Virus record (IMG/VR): IMGVR_UViG_3300009529_000020
Coordinates: 1 to 38,100 of that record
DNA: 38,100 nt
From: a virus
Reading direction: 5' to 3' (one strand)
Below the pieces are notes generated by a model. That model searched no databases. It was not told the origin of the DNA and saw only the letters and a list, made by a program, of their open reading frames with translations. The position numbers and the translations under genes are program-made. Positions within the stretch are counted from its first letter, which is position 1; the number at the start of each line of letters is the position of its first letter. Positions 16,560 through 25,320 of the stretch are shown piece after piece.

Positions 16560-18877
16560 TGGGTTACGAACTTCCTGATCTGAGAACTCCAGAAGAGATC
16601 CGTCAGCAGACCATTGATCAGATCGTCAGCGGCTACAAGCCTGTCTTTGAAGAGGCAATCACATTTCTCTCAGGTACATTGTATTACACATTAAACTGTG
16701 ATGGTGAGACCTCAAAAAAGGTCCATGATGCTCTCAAGGTCAAGGGGGAATTAGATGGCACAGAACATGAATTTGCACAGGCTAATGATTTCACACTATA
16801 CGATTCCACAGGTGACGGATTCTATGATCAGATATCCTTTGATGTTGGTGGCGACACGCCTGACACTAATACTGTGTTCTATGTCGATTATCGTTACATG
16901 ATTCCCCCAAGTGGTCTGACAGATACCACTGAGGGGTCAATACTAATGCAGGTAGTGGGGGCCGTAGCACTTCAGATCTACAAGGTGGAACTGCAGAATA
17001 ATTCAGTTGCTCGAGATAGCTTCGTTGACTCAGCAGACGGTCCTGAGTTGGATGAGCTTGGCAAACTGGTTGAAGTGTCCAGGAACATAGCAACCCGATC
17101 CACAGGATTTGTCACACTGGCAAGACCCTCTAGCATGGCTAATCAGGGAGTGGTGGAGATATCTGTGGGCACTCAGATAGGCACTGCTGGCAGTTCTTCG
17201 CTTCCCGCCATTACCTTTGAGACCACTGTCGCCGCTGAGATTGCCAACACAGAGACTGAGGCCAAGATCTCAGACCTGGCACATGCTGAATATGGTGCTG
17301 ATTGGATTCCAGTACAGAGCATCTATCCAGGTCTGACACAGAATGTCAGCAGTGGTAAGATCATCAAAAACGTCAATGCCGACTCTGTAATAACAACCAT
17401 CAATAATCCTTCCAGTTTCGATCAATCTGATGAGAGGGCTGATGGTACTGGCACTGCCCATGTATTTACACTTATCCACACTCCAGATGGATCCGGGTTT
17501 GTTGACAAAGATGCTGACAGTAAGGCCATCGAGATGGTGAACGAACTGGCCTATGGTTGGCTCGATCAACCATCAACTGGAACTCTTGTTAAGGCCACTA
17601 TCAAAGACACAGGTGGCACACCCCAATTATGGACAGGAAAGATCACTATTGTAGGATATGCAAACAGTGAACTGTTCTTCTCAGAGACCCTTACCTTCGA
17701 TGGAACCACAAACAATGAGACCACAACCAGTTCATTTGATCGAATATTTCACATTATCATTATAAAGTCAGGTGGTGGTGGTCTTGAGGCGACAAGATAT
17801 CTCACACTCGAGAACAGTGGAGCCACCGAGCAATACATTGACCATGAATCATGTGGTGCAAGAGTTGATTCTGGATTCCTGATTCTAAGACATACTTCGG
17901 ACTTGATGGTGTACCTGGATACTGGCACATGGACTCTACAGACAATCACGACTGATTATACTGTCAGTAATCCTACCTTTGGCGGGCTTACATGGACTCT
18001 CATTGATTGGGTCAGCTGGAAAACGGGTAGCAAGGTCAATAACGGAACGCAGAACGTCAAGTACGAGTACGTTCCTCATTCAGATTGGTATGTCCTCATA
18101 AATGACTCATTAGAACTCGAAGGAGCACCGCGATCAGCCTCATATCTCGAGGTTGACTATGCCTGGAACAATCCATTCCAGGATGGTGCTGATACTGAGG
18201 ATGATGATACCTATCGAGAGAGAATCAAGACGGGTGCCAGTAGAGCCGCAAAAGGAACTCTTGATGCAATCAGAGCTACAGTCCTGGCTGTGGATGGAAT
18301 AGTCGGTGCAACTGTTGACGATCACAGCACTGACGGCAGTATCAAGGTTGGTGAGATTTACGTCTATGCATGGACACAGGCGGGCGTTCTCACTGAGGCC
18401 AAGAGATCACAAGTATCTGATGCAGTTGAATCTAGTCGCGCCGCAGGAGTAAAACCGTACATCTATGGACCTGACCCAATATACATTGCAATAGAGGTTG
18501 ACGTGAAAGTCCTCACAGGATCAGGTTATACTCTTGCAGATGTGGAGACCTCTTGTGAAGACGCTCTTGAGGCATGGCTTGACGACTTTGAGATTGGTTC
18601 CGACATTATGGAGTCTGAATTGATATCAATGCTCGAGTCTGTTGCTGGCGTTGAATACATTGATGTTGACTCAATTGTTATGAAAGGATTTGAGAACCTT
18701 AGTGACACAACGCCCAGCACCAGGGAACCTCACACTGGAGGATGGAGTTGGACTGCTGGAACTCATTGGAATATCGTAGGGATTGCAACAGGATCCATTG
18801 TGAAACCTGACACCGATCAGACAGGCGGATCTGGAAGTTGTTATTACATTGACGTGACGGCTGTTTATGTGGGATGA
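16559..18877 (+). CDS. Baseplate J-like wedge protein
   Basis: The 772-residue protein starts LPDLRTPEEIRQQTIDQI, as in gpJ proteins. Residues 150-260 hold the usual ARDSFVDSADGPELDELG segment. The conserved core returns at about residue 540 with DDDTYRERIKTGASRAAKGT and VLAVDGIVGATV, followed by a C-terminal arm domain (IAIEVDVKVLTGSGYTLAD ... VAGVEYIDV). Between about 290 and 520 is a large beta-rich insertion. The protein is the main wedge component linking hub, gp25 and fibres. It overlaps gp25 by one base and the next gene by four (ATGA). Confidence 0.87.
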   Translation: MGYELPDLRTPEEIRQQTIDQIVSGYKPVFEEAITFLSGTLYYTLNCDGETSKKVHDALKVKGELDGTEHEFAQANDFTLYDSTGDGFYDQISFDVGGDTPDTNTVFYVDYRYMIPPSGLTDTTEGSILMQVVGAVALQIYKVELQNNSVARDSFVDSADGPELDELGKLVEVSRNIATRSTGFVTLARPSSMANQGVVEISVGTQIGTAGSSSLPAITFETTVAAEIANTETEAKISDLAHAEYGADWIPVQSIYPGLTQNVSSGKIIKNVNADSVITTINNPSSFDQSDERADGTGTAHVFTLIHTPDGSGFVDKDADSKAIEMVNELAYGWLDQPSTGTLVKATIKDTGGTPQLWTGKITIVGYANSELFFSETLTFDGTTNNETTTSSFDRIFHIIIIKSGGGGLEATRYLTLENSGATEQYIDHESCGARVDSGFLILRHTSDLMVYLDTGTWTLQTITTDYTVSNPTFGGLTWTLIDWVSWKTGSKVNNGTQNVKYEYVPHSDWYVLINDSLELEGAPRSASYLEVDYAWNNPFQDGADTEDDDTYRERIKTGASRAAKGTLDAIRATVLAVDGIVGATVDDHSTDGSIKVGEIYVYAWTQAGVLTEAKRSQVSDAVESSRAAGVKPYIYGPDPIYIAIEVDVKVLTGSGYTLADVETSCEDALEAWLDDFEIGSDIMESELISMLESVAGVEYIDVDSIVMKGFENLSDTTPSTREPHTGGWSWTAGTHWNIVGIATGSIVKPDTDQTGGSGSCYYIDVTAVYVG

Positions 18878-20367
18878 TCATGGAATTTGTACAAGACGAA
18901 CCACACGCATATACATCAGCACGGCTGGAGTACCAATTCAACAAGAGAGATCAAAGCAACTATGAGATCCTATATGTAAGAGGATTCAAGGTGCTTGACA
19001 GTGGCTCTGTGAACCATGTATTCATTCAGGGAGTTGATTACGAACTGAGAGATCAATACGTCTATTGGCTAGACGGAGATCGGCCATCGGTTCCCCCACC
19101 ATCATCTAATCTGACACAGAACTGGTTCTACATCACTTATGTCTACGAGAAGAGACCTGAACAGACAATCAAGAGTTCAGTCTATCCGTTCCTCAAGCCC
19201 AACGGTGTATTCACATCCATCCTTGATGCATTTGGTTCGCAGATCAGGCATGTCTATGAGAAAAGACGTGGCATGGTCAGAAGCAGAAGCCTCAGTTATT
19301 CCCTTGGAACAGAACTCGACATGCTTGGTGATTGGTACGGTGTCACACGTCTTGATGGCGAAACTGACATATCGTTCAGAGCGCGACTTTTTCAGTTCTT
19401 TTCCACCTATCTATCGTCAGGCAACAAAGAGGCCATCAGCAATGTCATAGAGGCTGTCACTGGCACTGTTCCCACAATTCTCGAGTTATGGGAAAATACA
19501 TCTTATTACAACTACGATCCTGCTGACCCAAGCATTCAGTATGTCTATTCATCAAAGACGAATCCACCAGCAGAGACTGAATCTCTTAAGATTGCCCATT
19601 ATTGGGACTTCACTAACACTCTCAATACTTTCTATGTCATTCTTCCTCTATCAGTGATCAACGAGTATGGCATATCAACACTGAAGGATATCATAGATGA
19701 GTCAAAGGCTTCTGGAGTGGTTGGGTATCTTGGATATCTTGTGAATGAGGACTTTGCAGTAGACGCAAGCAATTGGGAAGAGAGAGCCTGGGTGCTCGGG
19801 TCTGGTGACACCAGCAGTGGTGCATGGTCTGTGACAGGTGGCAAATACAGGTATCTTCACGCGCCAGGCGCTAGTGCGGCTACCAATGGACTCAGCGTGA
19901 TTGATGATACGGTATTCACGGGCTGTGATGATTGGCAAGAGTATCAAGTCACATGCTATGCCCAAGATGCGCTTGCTAACTCTGGTAACAAGGTTGGTAT
20001 CATGATCAGATGGGGCGATGAGACTGATGGGTATGGATACTTCCTTGGATTCTCAGCCTTTGCAGACAAAGCATATGCCTACAAGTACACTGTGGGTGGC
20101 TGGGCTGAGATAACAACGGGCGGTGTGGATACAAAATCCCTCACTGCTGGAACTAACTATCATCTCAGAGTGGTGATCAAGGGTTCAACAGCAAGATTTT
20201 ATCTGGACAATGACCTAGTATATGACAGTGTTGTTGAAGATGATGCCGCTGATTGGGATGATCTCACTAGCGGCAGAGTAGGATTCTGCGCCCTTACCAA
20301 CGTTGCTAGTGGCGGGTCAGGGAATGACGTGGATGCCTATTTTGACGACATGGTAGTGGTGATCTAA
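18874..20367 (+). CDS. gpI-like baseplate wedge protein with lectin-like C-terminal domain
   Basis: The N-terminal part (to about residue 290) contains LGTELDMLGDWYGVTRLDGE and SFRARLFQFFSTY, the pattern of tail protein I / YmfQ-like wedge proteins that follow gpJ. From about residue 295 a second domain starts: NEDFAVDASNWE, GKYRYLHAPGA, then GIMIRWGDETDGYGYFLGFS, a YHLRVVIKGSTARFYLDND strand and a final FDDMVVVI. This is the ordering of a concanavalin/LamG-like jelly roll, a common carbohydrate-binding fold. Fusion of a wedge protein to a glycan-binding domain suggests that the baseplate itself touches the host surface. The lectin call is by pattern only. Confidence 0.7.
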   Translation: MIMEFVQDEPHAYTSARLEYQFNKRDQSNYEILYVRGFKVLDSGSVNHVFIQGVDYELRDQYVYWLDGDRPSVPPPSSNLTQNWFYITYVYEKRPEQTIKSSVYPFLKPNGVFTSILDAFGSQIRHVYEKRRGMVRSRSLSYSLGTELDMLGDWYGVTRLDGETDISFRARLFQFFSTYLSSGNKEAISNVIEAVTGTVPTILELWENTSYYNYDPADPSIQYVYSSKTNPPAETESLKIAHYWDFTNTLNTFYVILPLSVINEYGISTLKDIIDESKASGVVGYLGYLVNEDFAVDASNWEERAWVLGSGDTSSGAWSVTGGKYRYLHAPGASAATNGLSVIDDTVFTGCDDWQEYQVTCYAQDALANSGNKVGIMIRWGDETDGYGYFLGFSAFADKAYAYKYTVGGWAEITTGGVDTKSLTAGTNYHLRVVIKGSTARFYLDNDLVYDSVVEDDAADWDDLTSGRVGFCALTNVASGGSGNDVDAYFDDMVVVI

Positions 20368-21902
20368 TGGCAAGAGGACTAATGCAAGCAATCAACATCT
20401 CTCCAGGACAGCCTGTATATGTTGAAGATTATAGAATGCAGGATCAGGGTCTGGAATGGAACGTACAGAATGAGTTTGACTACCGAATTGAGTACCTAAT
20501 GACCAACAGAGTTGTCATGTCTGAGATCTCCAGCGAGACTCTGTGGGGTCTCACTGGCTGGACTCCAGCAAACAGTCTTAAAATAACAATATTGACCGGA
20601 GTTCTACAATGTGCAATCGGCATGGCAGATATCGGGGGCCGAAGGTTCGTGCGAACAGGTGCCGGAGCCATATCTCCCACTGGCGTCACGACTGATGATG
20701 TTGATTATTGGATCAGGGCAAAGTACGACACAAGTGCTGATACTCACTCATTTGTTGCTGAACTAGCATCAGCATCACCGCAGGCAGATACTGACACAGA
20801 CAAGAGAGTCACCCTAGCCACCGCTCACTGGTTAAGCCCTAACTGGACAGGAACCCCTGTGGATAAGAGAACGTCAAACACCCAATTGACTCCACCTGCT
20901 GTGATATCAGGTGATGCAGGTTCAAATCCAGTGCTCAGCCTACATCAGGAAGGAAGTGGTCTAGGTCTCCTGGTCACTGGTGGAGATGTCTCAGTAGGAG
21001 ATGCTACCTATAATCAGCAGCTGATTGTCTATGGTACTAGCACCTATGGAATCACGATATATGACGATCCCAATGGATACTCAGTAGAGATGATTGCGGG
21101 TGCTGCCAACACTCTCAAGGTACAGACCATTGGTGGGGCTGCCGCTACGATCAATGTTGCCACACTCGATGCAGGATCAGTCAGTGGACTTGCAATAAGC
21201 GCGGGAACTATCAACAGTGGCATTTGGCAGGGAACCGCCATCGCAAATGCCTATGTTGCTGGTCTGGATCAAAACTGTCTGCAGGCATCATCACCAACAT
21301 TTGTCGGGCTTACTCTGTCGGGCAATATCGTCACAACAGGATTAGTTGACGGAACTGACATATCTGTTCATGTAGCCAATAATGATGCACATCACGCACA
21401 GAGCCACAATCTTGCTAGTCACTCAGACGTGACAATAGATGGGGCAACACACGAAGACCTTCACGCCTATGGCTCAGCTAATGCCACTTGGATAAATTGT
21501 CCACTAGAGGCTTGGACCCAAATTGGTGCTTTCCAGATTAATACCTTTGGTCGTCTTGTGAATACTGATGATACCAACGGATATGTATTCTACTCGGTAC
21601 CCTTACCAGCCAACAGAGGTAGTAAGACCCTCTACATCAATGGAACAAGAGTCAGTCTATCGGATGCTGATACTACCAATTGTGTGGATGAGACCATAAT
21701 CAAAGGATATTCAGATATTGATGTATCAAACCTTGATACTGATACTACGTCTAAGAACGCACCGGACCTATGGGAAGATTTGTCAATGGGGGCAGTAACT
21801 TGTAATGCTTATCATGGAATCAAAATCGAACTCGTTACCCAGCACTCTCTTGCCAATTCATTGGATATTCAAGTTGTGGCCGTGAGATACTACTATGCAT
21901 AA
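20367..21902 (+). CDS. Second tail fibre / receptor-binding protein
   Basis: The 511-residue protein starts at ATG 20367 with GGTGAT three bases upstream, overlapping the previous stop by one base. Residues 1-130 probably attach to the baseplate (PGQPVYVEDYRMQDQGLEW). The middle resembles repetitive fibre shafts (VSVGDATYNQQLIVYGTS, then GLTLSGNIVTTG). A DAHHAQSH motif like those of the first fibre precedes the C-terminal domain, about 143 residues from SANATWINCP to VRYYYA, shared with the first fibre. It is the last gene of the morphogenesis operon and ends against a convergent membrane-protein gene, overlapping it by ten bases. Confidence 0.78.
   Translation: MARGLMQAINISPGQPVYVEDYRMQDQGLEWNVQNEFDYRIEYLMTNRVVMSEISSETLWGLTGWTPANSLKITILTGVLQCAIGMADIGGRRFVRTGAGAISPTGVTTDDVDYWIRAKYDTSADTHSFVAELASASPQADTDTDKRVTLATAHWLSPNWTGTPVDKRTSNTQLTPPAVISGDAGSNPVLSLHQEGSGLGLLVTGGDVSVGDATYNQQLIVYGTSTYGITIYDDPNGYSVEMIAGAANTLKVQTIGGAAATINVATLDAGSVSGLAISAGTINSGIWQGTAIANAYVAGLDQNCLQASSPTFVGLTLSGNIVTTGLVDGTDISVHVANNDAHHAQSHNLASHSDVTIDGATHEDLHAYGSANATWINCPLEAWTQIGAFQINTFGRLVNTDDTNGYVFYSVPLPANRGSKTLYINGTRVSLSDADTTNCVDETIIKGYSDIDVSNLDTDTTSKNAPDLWEDLSMGAVTCNAYHGIKIELVTQHSLANSLDIQVVAVRYYYA
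21471..21902 (+). repeat. Fibre C-terminal domain copy 2
   Basis: This block is the counterpart of 15082-15516. The first 35 bases are nearly identical while the middle has diverged (for example the segment after WINCP), which suggests duplication followed by diversification or recurrent exchange of tip sequences. Confidence 0.75.
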
Positions 21903-22381
21903 ATTGTTGGTCTTTGGTCTTGCCACCATCTAATCTCAGAGAATCCAACCGCAAACACTACTATGGCAGGAATGGTCTGCAACATCAAATACCACATCAT
22001 GTTTGACTGCACGAGAAGCCCGATTTGAACACCGTATATCTCTGAAATTAGAACAGATGACACTTCGACTATTCCATTTGCTAACCCGAAGACTGCTATT
22101 ATTAGCGATGGTCTTGACTTTATCACTGTTATTCCAGCTACCGCGAATACAAACCAACCACCGAAAAAGGATGCAAGCATTCGGATATTAAAACTAGGTA
22201 CTATAAGAGGGCGTGTAGTGAATGCAAAGAATGGGTCAAACATTATCCCAAACTCTGCTGGAATGCCAAATATCCAATACGCTAACCAGTGCCCAAACTC
22301 ATGCATCGGCATATACAGCAACGTAAGCACGAACATCACTACAGCGTCATTCTTTGTGAACTCTTCACCATACCAATGCAT
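21893..22381 (-). CDS. Small integral-membrane HExxH protein (M50-like zincin candidate)
   Basis: ATG 22381 is taken as start because a TATA-like box lies about 26 bases upstream, which would make the mRNA leaderless; a GTG at 22390 is also possible. The 162-residue protein has about four to five hydrophobic segments. Near residue 27, at the end of the first segment, is MHEFGHWLAYWIFGIPAEF, an HExxH motif followed by a Gly/Pro turn, as in site-2-protease-like or related intramembrane zincins. A clear third ligand motif (N-x2-P-x4-LDG) is not visible; GLANGIVEVS near residue 105 is the only candidate. It may be a membrane protease, or a relative that has kept only the motif. It is on the opposite strand to its neighbours. 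Confidence 0.6.
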   Translation of the reverse strand: MHWYGEEFTKNDAVVMFVLTLLYMPMHEFGHWLAYWIFGIPAEFGIMFDPFFAFTTRPLIVPSFNIRMLASFFGGWFVFAVAGITVIKSRPSLIIAVFGLANGIVEVSSVLISEIYGVQIGLLVQSNMMWYLMLQTIPAIVVFAVGFSEIRWWQDQRPTIYA

Positions 22382-22400
22382 ATTGTTCACACGTTACTAC

Positions 22401-22410
22401 GATAAATAAT
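22401..22410 (-). promoter_or_regulatory. TATA-like box for the HExxH membrane protein
   Basis: On the minus strand the sequence reads ATTATTTATC, about 26 bases before ATG 22381, the usual archaeal distance from TATA box to transcription start. Confidence 0.45.
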
Positions 22411-22487
22411 CATATGAATCATCTGATGGGATTCAAAATGCTTGTCACTGAGTACCCCCCATCTATAGCCACGACAAATAGACATGA

Positions 22488-22495
22488 TTTATAAT
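22488..22495 (+). promoter_or_regulatory. TATA-like box TTTATAAT, leaderless gene, with TTAGACTAA palindrome
   Basis: TTTATAAT is centred 26-27 bases before ATG 22519, so transcription should begin at or next to the start codon. No Shine-Dalgarno sequence is present. The 9-base palindrome TTAGACTAA (22504-22512), preceded by TAGTTAGT, lies between box and start, where a repressor could act. Confidence 0.55.
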
Positions 22496-22518
22496 CTAGT
22501 TAGTTAGACTAATCCACC

Positions 22519-23403
22519 ATGAACGAGATGCAGATCACGATACTATCCCTCATAGTGGGAGCGTTCTTTGGAGTGTTGAGAACATGGCAGACTCATGGAC
22601 TCAGACTGATACAACCTGCCTTCACTGTGAAAGATAGGACCATCAGGGTGAAGTTGGGTTGGATTGCCTCAGTATTGTTAGGTGCAGGGATCTCATGGAC
22701 ATCAGTCTCTGGATATCTATGGTTCTTCTATGAGACCATACCTGACACTTGGGCTGACGTTATCCTGGTATCCATGATGGCTGGCTACGGCAGTCTGGAT
22801 CTATTGAATCGACTAACAGGTAAGGACATTGTAGATCTTGATGCACACGAGTTTGCTGTCGCATATGGTGAGGTCAATCTGCAAAAGGCACTCATGATCG
22901 GAACCATGCTGAAGAATGTGGAATGTGTTGAGAGAATCCAGATCAGAGATGGCGAATACGGTGGGGTGGTCAATGTCTTCGTAGTTCCGAAGCCAGGATT
23001 TGACACTGAAGAATGTCGAAGAATAGTCGAGAACTATATGGCAAAGCATAGACCTGTTGGTGTTCAGTTCTATGTAGTGGCCGCTCATGAGGTCAGGATC
23101 AATATTGAACTGAAAGTGACACTGCTTGTCGTTGATGATGATAACCCAGCTGATTGGTACAAGGAAGAGATCACTAACAGAATCACTACGTACATCAATT
23201 CATTGATGCCTGGAGAATGGGTCAGAAAGAATAAGATGATCACTCGTGCTATCCAAGGATTCACATATGTCACGGATATCCCTGACGATAGTGTGATATC
23301 AGACCCCTCATTTGAAGAGAACTCATTCATCAAGATCGACAGGAACTATGTTGCACGAGCAATGAAAATAACAGTAAAGATCGTAGAGACCTCTCTCTAC
23401 TGA
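22519..23403 (+). CDS. Membrane-anchored protein with baseplate-J-like C-terminal domain
   Basis: The 294-residue protein has three hydrophobic segments at about residues 5-22, 48-72 and 80-95; the last continues into AGYGSLDLLNRLTGKD. The soluble part then resembles the C-terminal arm of baseplate protein J: GGVVNVFVVPKPGFDTEE, a helix, RPVGVQFYVVAAHEVRINIE, a second helix (YKEEITNRITTYINSLMPG), a start-of-helix motif WVRKNKMITRAIQG and FTYVTDI. The gpJ encoded at 16559 ends with the same order of elements. Known gpJ proteins have no membrane anchor. The gene is leaderless and separate from the tail operon. It could be a membrane-side partner of the baseplate or an unrelated use of the fold. 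Confidence 0.6.
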   Translation: MNEMQITILSLIVGAFFGVLRTWQTHGLRLIQPAFTVKDRTIRVKLGWIASVLLGAGISWTSVSGYLWFFYETIPDTWADVILVSMMAGYGSLDLLNRLTGKDIVDLDAHEFAVAYGEVNLQKALMIGTMLKNVECVERIQIRDGEYGGVVNVFVVPKPGFDTEECRRIVENYMAKHRPVGVQFYVVAAHEVRINIELKVTLLVVDDDNPADWYKEEITNRITTYINSLMPGEWVRKNKMITRAIQGFTYVTDIPDDSVISDPSFEENSFIKIDRNYVARAMKITVKIVETSLY

Positions 23404-24359
23404 ACATCCACAACTACTGCTCCAGGTTCATCGTACTTGTCCTCAGGAGTCCATATACCCACATCAGTACAGCTGATACGATCAGCACAGAATCCACATC
23501 TCATCTTGAATCCCATAACACCTGTTCGGATGCTATATGGAAGAGGTCTTGGATCATCCATGATGTGAGCGGCCTCGAAAAAATCCCCAAAATCCTGTCC
23601 GTACTTGTATAACTGATGCTCGGGCATTCCACCCTTGTTCTTGAGCAATACAGACCAGTTCTCTGAGTTGAGTGGGTACTTGCCATTCTGTGTAGCCTGT
23701 TCAAGGACTTCAGTCTCCTTTGCCATCCAACGGTACGCAGACAACTGAATAGGATGGTTCTTGTGCGGCCTCAGTGAGAACTTCCAATCTATGAGCGTGA
23801 CAACATCGTGTACCTCACATTGACACATAGGATCGCCAAGCACATGGATGCACTTCTTGAACTCATTGTCCTCAGACACGGTTCCCTTGAGCTTGACTCT
23901 TGCTATGAGATCTACGGTGCCTGCCAGCTTGTACTGTTTGCCATTCAGTTTGAACTTGTGAAATAGTCTCTTTTCTATGAATATGGGCGTGATATCGTAG
24001 GCATTCCAGAAGTGTTCAAAGTTTGCCATCATCTCTCGTAGTGGAATGACAAGTCGCTGGTTGTATATTTCCTTTTCGCGCCAATCGTTCAAGATCTTCT
24101 TGAACCCGGCATTGAGTCTGATAGGAGCGGGCTTTGCTAACCCAACCTTCTCATTTAGATTTGCATGGATTTTGTGGTGCCCAAAGGTTCCCACAATCAC
24201 AACAGCGTGGGTCTCTCGAGGTCGCTTAGGTTCTGCATGTTTTAACAGATATGCAGTCTGCTCACACTCGAGTGAGTTCAGCCATTCGCTGACCCTATCG
24301 TAGGTCTCATCATCGTGGTAGTACGGCACTACCGTTCCCTCAGTTTCAGGCTTCCCCAT
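23397..24359 (-). CDS. PD-(D/E)XK nuclease, RecB/Cas4-like
   Basis: The protein (320 residues from ATG 24359; a GTG at 24329 is an alternative start) shows all nuclease motifs in order: GTFGHHKIH (about 57-65), an acidic residue in FIEKRLF, AGTVDLIA with Asp150, TLIDWKFS with Asp191 and Lys193, and QLSAYRW (Gln205, Tyr209). The C-terminus has CGFCADRISC, which may be what remains of the Fe-S cluster cysteines of Cas4/AddB-type nucleases. Cas4/RecB-like exonucleases are common in archaeal viruses and act in replication or recombination. The start lies inside the winged-helix gene upstream (31-base overlap), so they are co-expressed. No CRISPR array or cas gene accompanies it. Confidence 0.85.
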   Translation of the reverse strand: MGKPETEGTVVPYYHDDETYDRVSEWLNSLECEQTAYLLKHAEPKRPRETHAVVIVGTFGHHKIHANLNEKVGLAKPAPIRLNAGFKKILNDWREKEIYNQRLVIPLREMMANFEHFWNAYDITPIFIEKRLFHKFKLNGKQYKLAGTVDLIARVKLKGTVSEDNEFKKCIHVLGDPMCQCEVHDVVTLIDWKFSLRPHKNHPIQLSAYRWMAKETEVLEQATQNGKYPLNSENWSVLLKNKGGMPEHQLYKYGQDFGDFFEAAHIMDDPRPLPYSIRTGVMGFKMRCGFCADRISCTDVGIWTPEDKYDEPGAVVVDVQ

Positions 24360-24601
24360 TGAGTGGGCCTGCGACCTACCTTGTGCTTCTTGCTGACTCG
24401 TGAGGCAATCTTACCCTCGTCAGCCAGTTCCAATAGGTCTGGATGGATTGTGGTATAAGGAATCTGGAATACAGCTGCTATCTCTCGGCTGGTCAACCAT
24501 TCCATCCTGGTGTCAAGAAGGGTGACTATGGCATCCTTTCTACTGATATGTCTGATCGTACCTTCTTCTTCTATGAAAGTGTTCTTCGGATTGTTTGGCA
24601 T
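24329..24601 (-). CDS. Winged-helix DNA-binding protein
   Basis: The 90 residues form a winged helix: SRKDAIVTLLDTRMEWLTSR, then EIAAVFQIPYTTIHPDLLEL as helix-turn-helix and recognition helix, and a wing with KIASRVSKKHKVGRRPTQWG. It starts at a TAATG junction (one-base overlap with the previous gene), with GGAG upstream. It may regulate the operon or help place the nuclease on DNA. Winged-helix regulators are common in archaeal viruses. Confidence 0.75.
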   Translation of the reverse strand: MPNNPKNTFIEEEGTIRHISRKDAIVTLLDTRMEWLTSREIAAVFQIPYTTIHPDLLELADEGKIASRVSKKHKVGRRPTQWGSLKLRER

Positions 24602-25011
24602 TATATTACTCTCCTGGCATACACTCTTTTCATATAGGCCGGTTTTAGTCTTTCATCCTGTTTGTTGGGATCTGACTTGAAGCCTTTGCATCCGAAATCA
24701 GTCACTTCGTTCTGCCCATTCTGAGTGCATCGACTTGCGTGTTGATCTCTATAGTATTCACCATCAGGGCGATCAGGTCGTGCACGTCTACACGCACACC
24801 CTCTCACTCCATACGGTTTCACAATATGATTGATGCACTTTTGCCCGTCACATAACCCGCCCTCTATGATCCCAACATTACCCGATCCGAACAGGTCTTT
24901 CTGTTCCTTCAGGGTGAAGTCCAATAGATCATCAGCCTTCTTCAGTCTCCTGGCTGTGGTCTCTTTAGACTTCTCGAGTTCTCGATCTGTGGTGGTGTCC
25001 CAATCACTCAT
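24601..25011 (-). CDS. Cysteine-containing hypothetical protein
   Basis: The 136-residue protein probably starts at ATG 25011, which has GAGGTTG upstream; a TTG at 25023 is less likely. The first 45 residues are a charged helix (ELEKSKETTARRLKKADDLLD). The middle has seven cysteines and two histidines (CDGQKCINHIV, GCACRRARPD, HASRCTQNG, FGCKGF), so it probably binds zinc or an Fe-S cluster. I do not recognise a family. Its place between a coiled-coil protein and a winged-helix protein suggests a role in replication or regulation. Confidence 0.55.
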   Translation of the reverse strand: MSDWDTTTDRELEKSKETTARRLKKADDLLDFTLKEQKDLFGSGNVGIIEGGLCDGQKCINHIVKPYGVRGCACRRARPDRPDGEYYRDQHASRCTQNGQNEVTDFGCKGFKSDPNKQDERLKPAYMKRVYARRVI

Positions 25012-25026
25012 TCCGACTTGCAACCT

Positions 25027-25299
25027 CTAATGTTTTGCTTGAAGATTCCGAACAGATGCTCCAAGTTTTTGTACCATTTCCTCAATCTTGTCAAGTCTCT
25101 CTCCAAGATTAGCAAGCATTGTTGCATCAAACTTCACGACAAGGGCATCGTCATACTCTCGACTCTTTTGGTTCCACACTTTCTTGGTGATTACTAGAGT
25201 ATTATCCTCAGTCGTGAAAGCAAGAAACGTCTTAAGCGGCTCTAACTGCTGGGACAGGGGATAGCTCTCGTTCCAATCACCCATATTCTTGAAAGGCAT
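25027..25299 (-). CDS. Small coiled-coil hypothetical protein
   Basis: The 90-residue protein starts at ATG 25299, 26 bases after a TATA-like sequence, so its mRNA may be leaderless. Residues 30-58 form two beta strands (NTLVITKKVWNQK, YDDALVVKFD). The end (LANLGERLDKIEEMVQKLGA) is a heptad-repeat coiled coil. It is a plausible oligomeric DNA-binding or adaptor protein, family unknown. Confidence 0.55.
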   Translation of the reverse strand: MPFKNMGDWNESYPLSQQLEPLKTFLAFTTEDNTLVITKKVWNQKSREYDDALVVKFDATMLANLGERLDKIEEMVQKLGASVRNLQAKH

Positions 25300-25320
25300 G
25301 GTCAATTATTACGGCTTCGG

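Noticed and set aside
23397-24359. Cas4 as part of a CRISPR-Cas system
   Set aside because: No repeat-spacer array or other cas gene is visible; the nuclease is of the kind common in viral replication modules.
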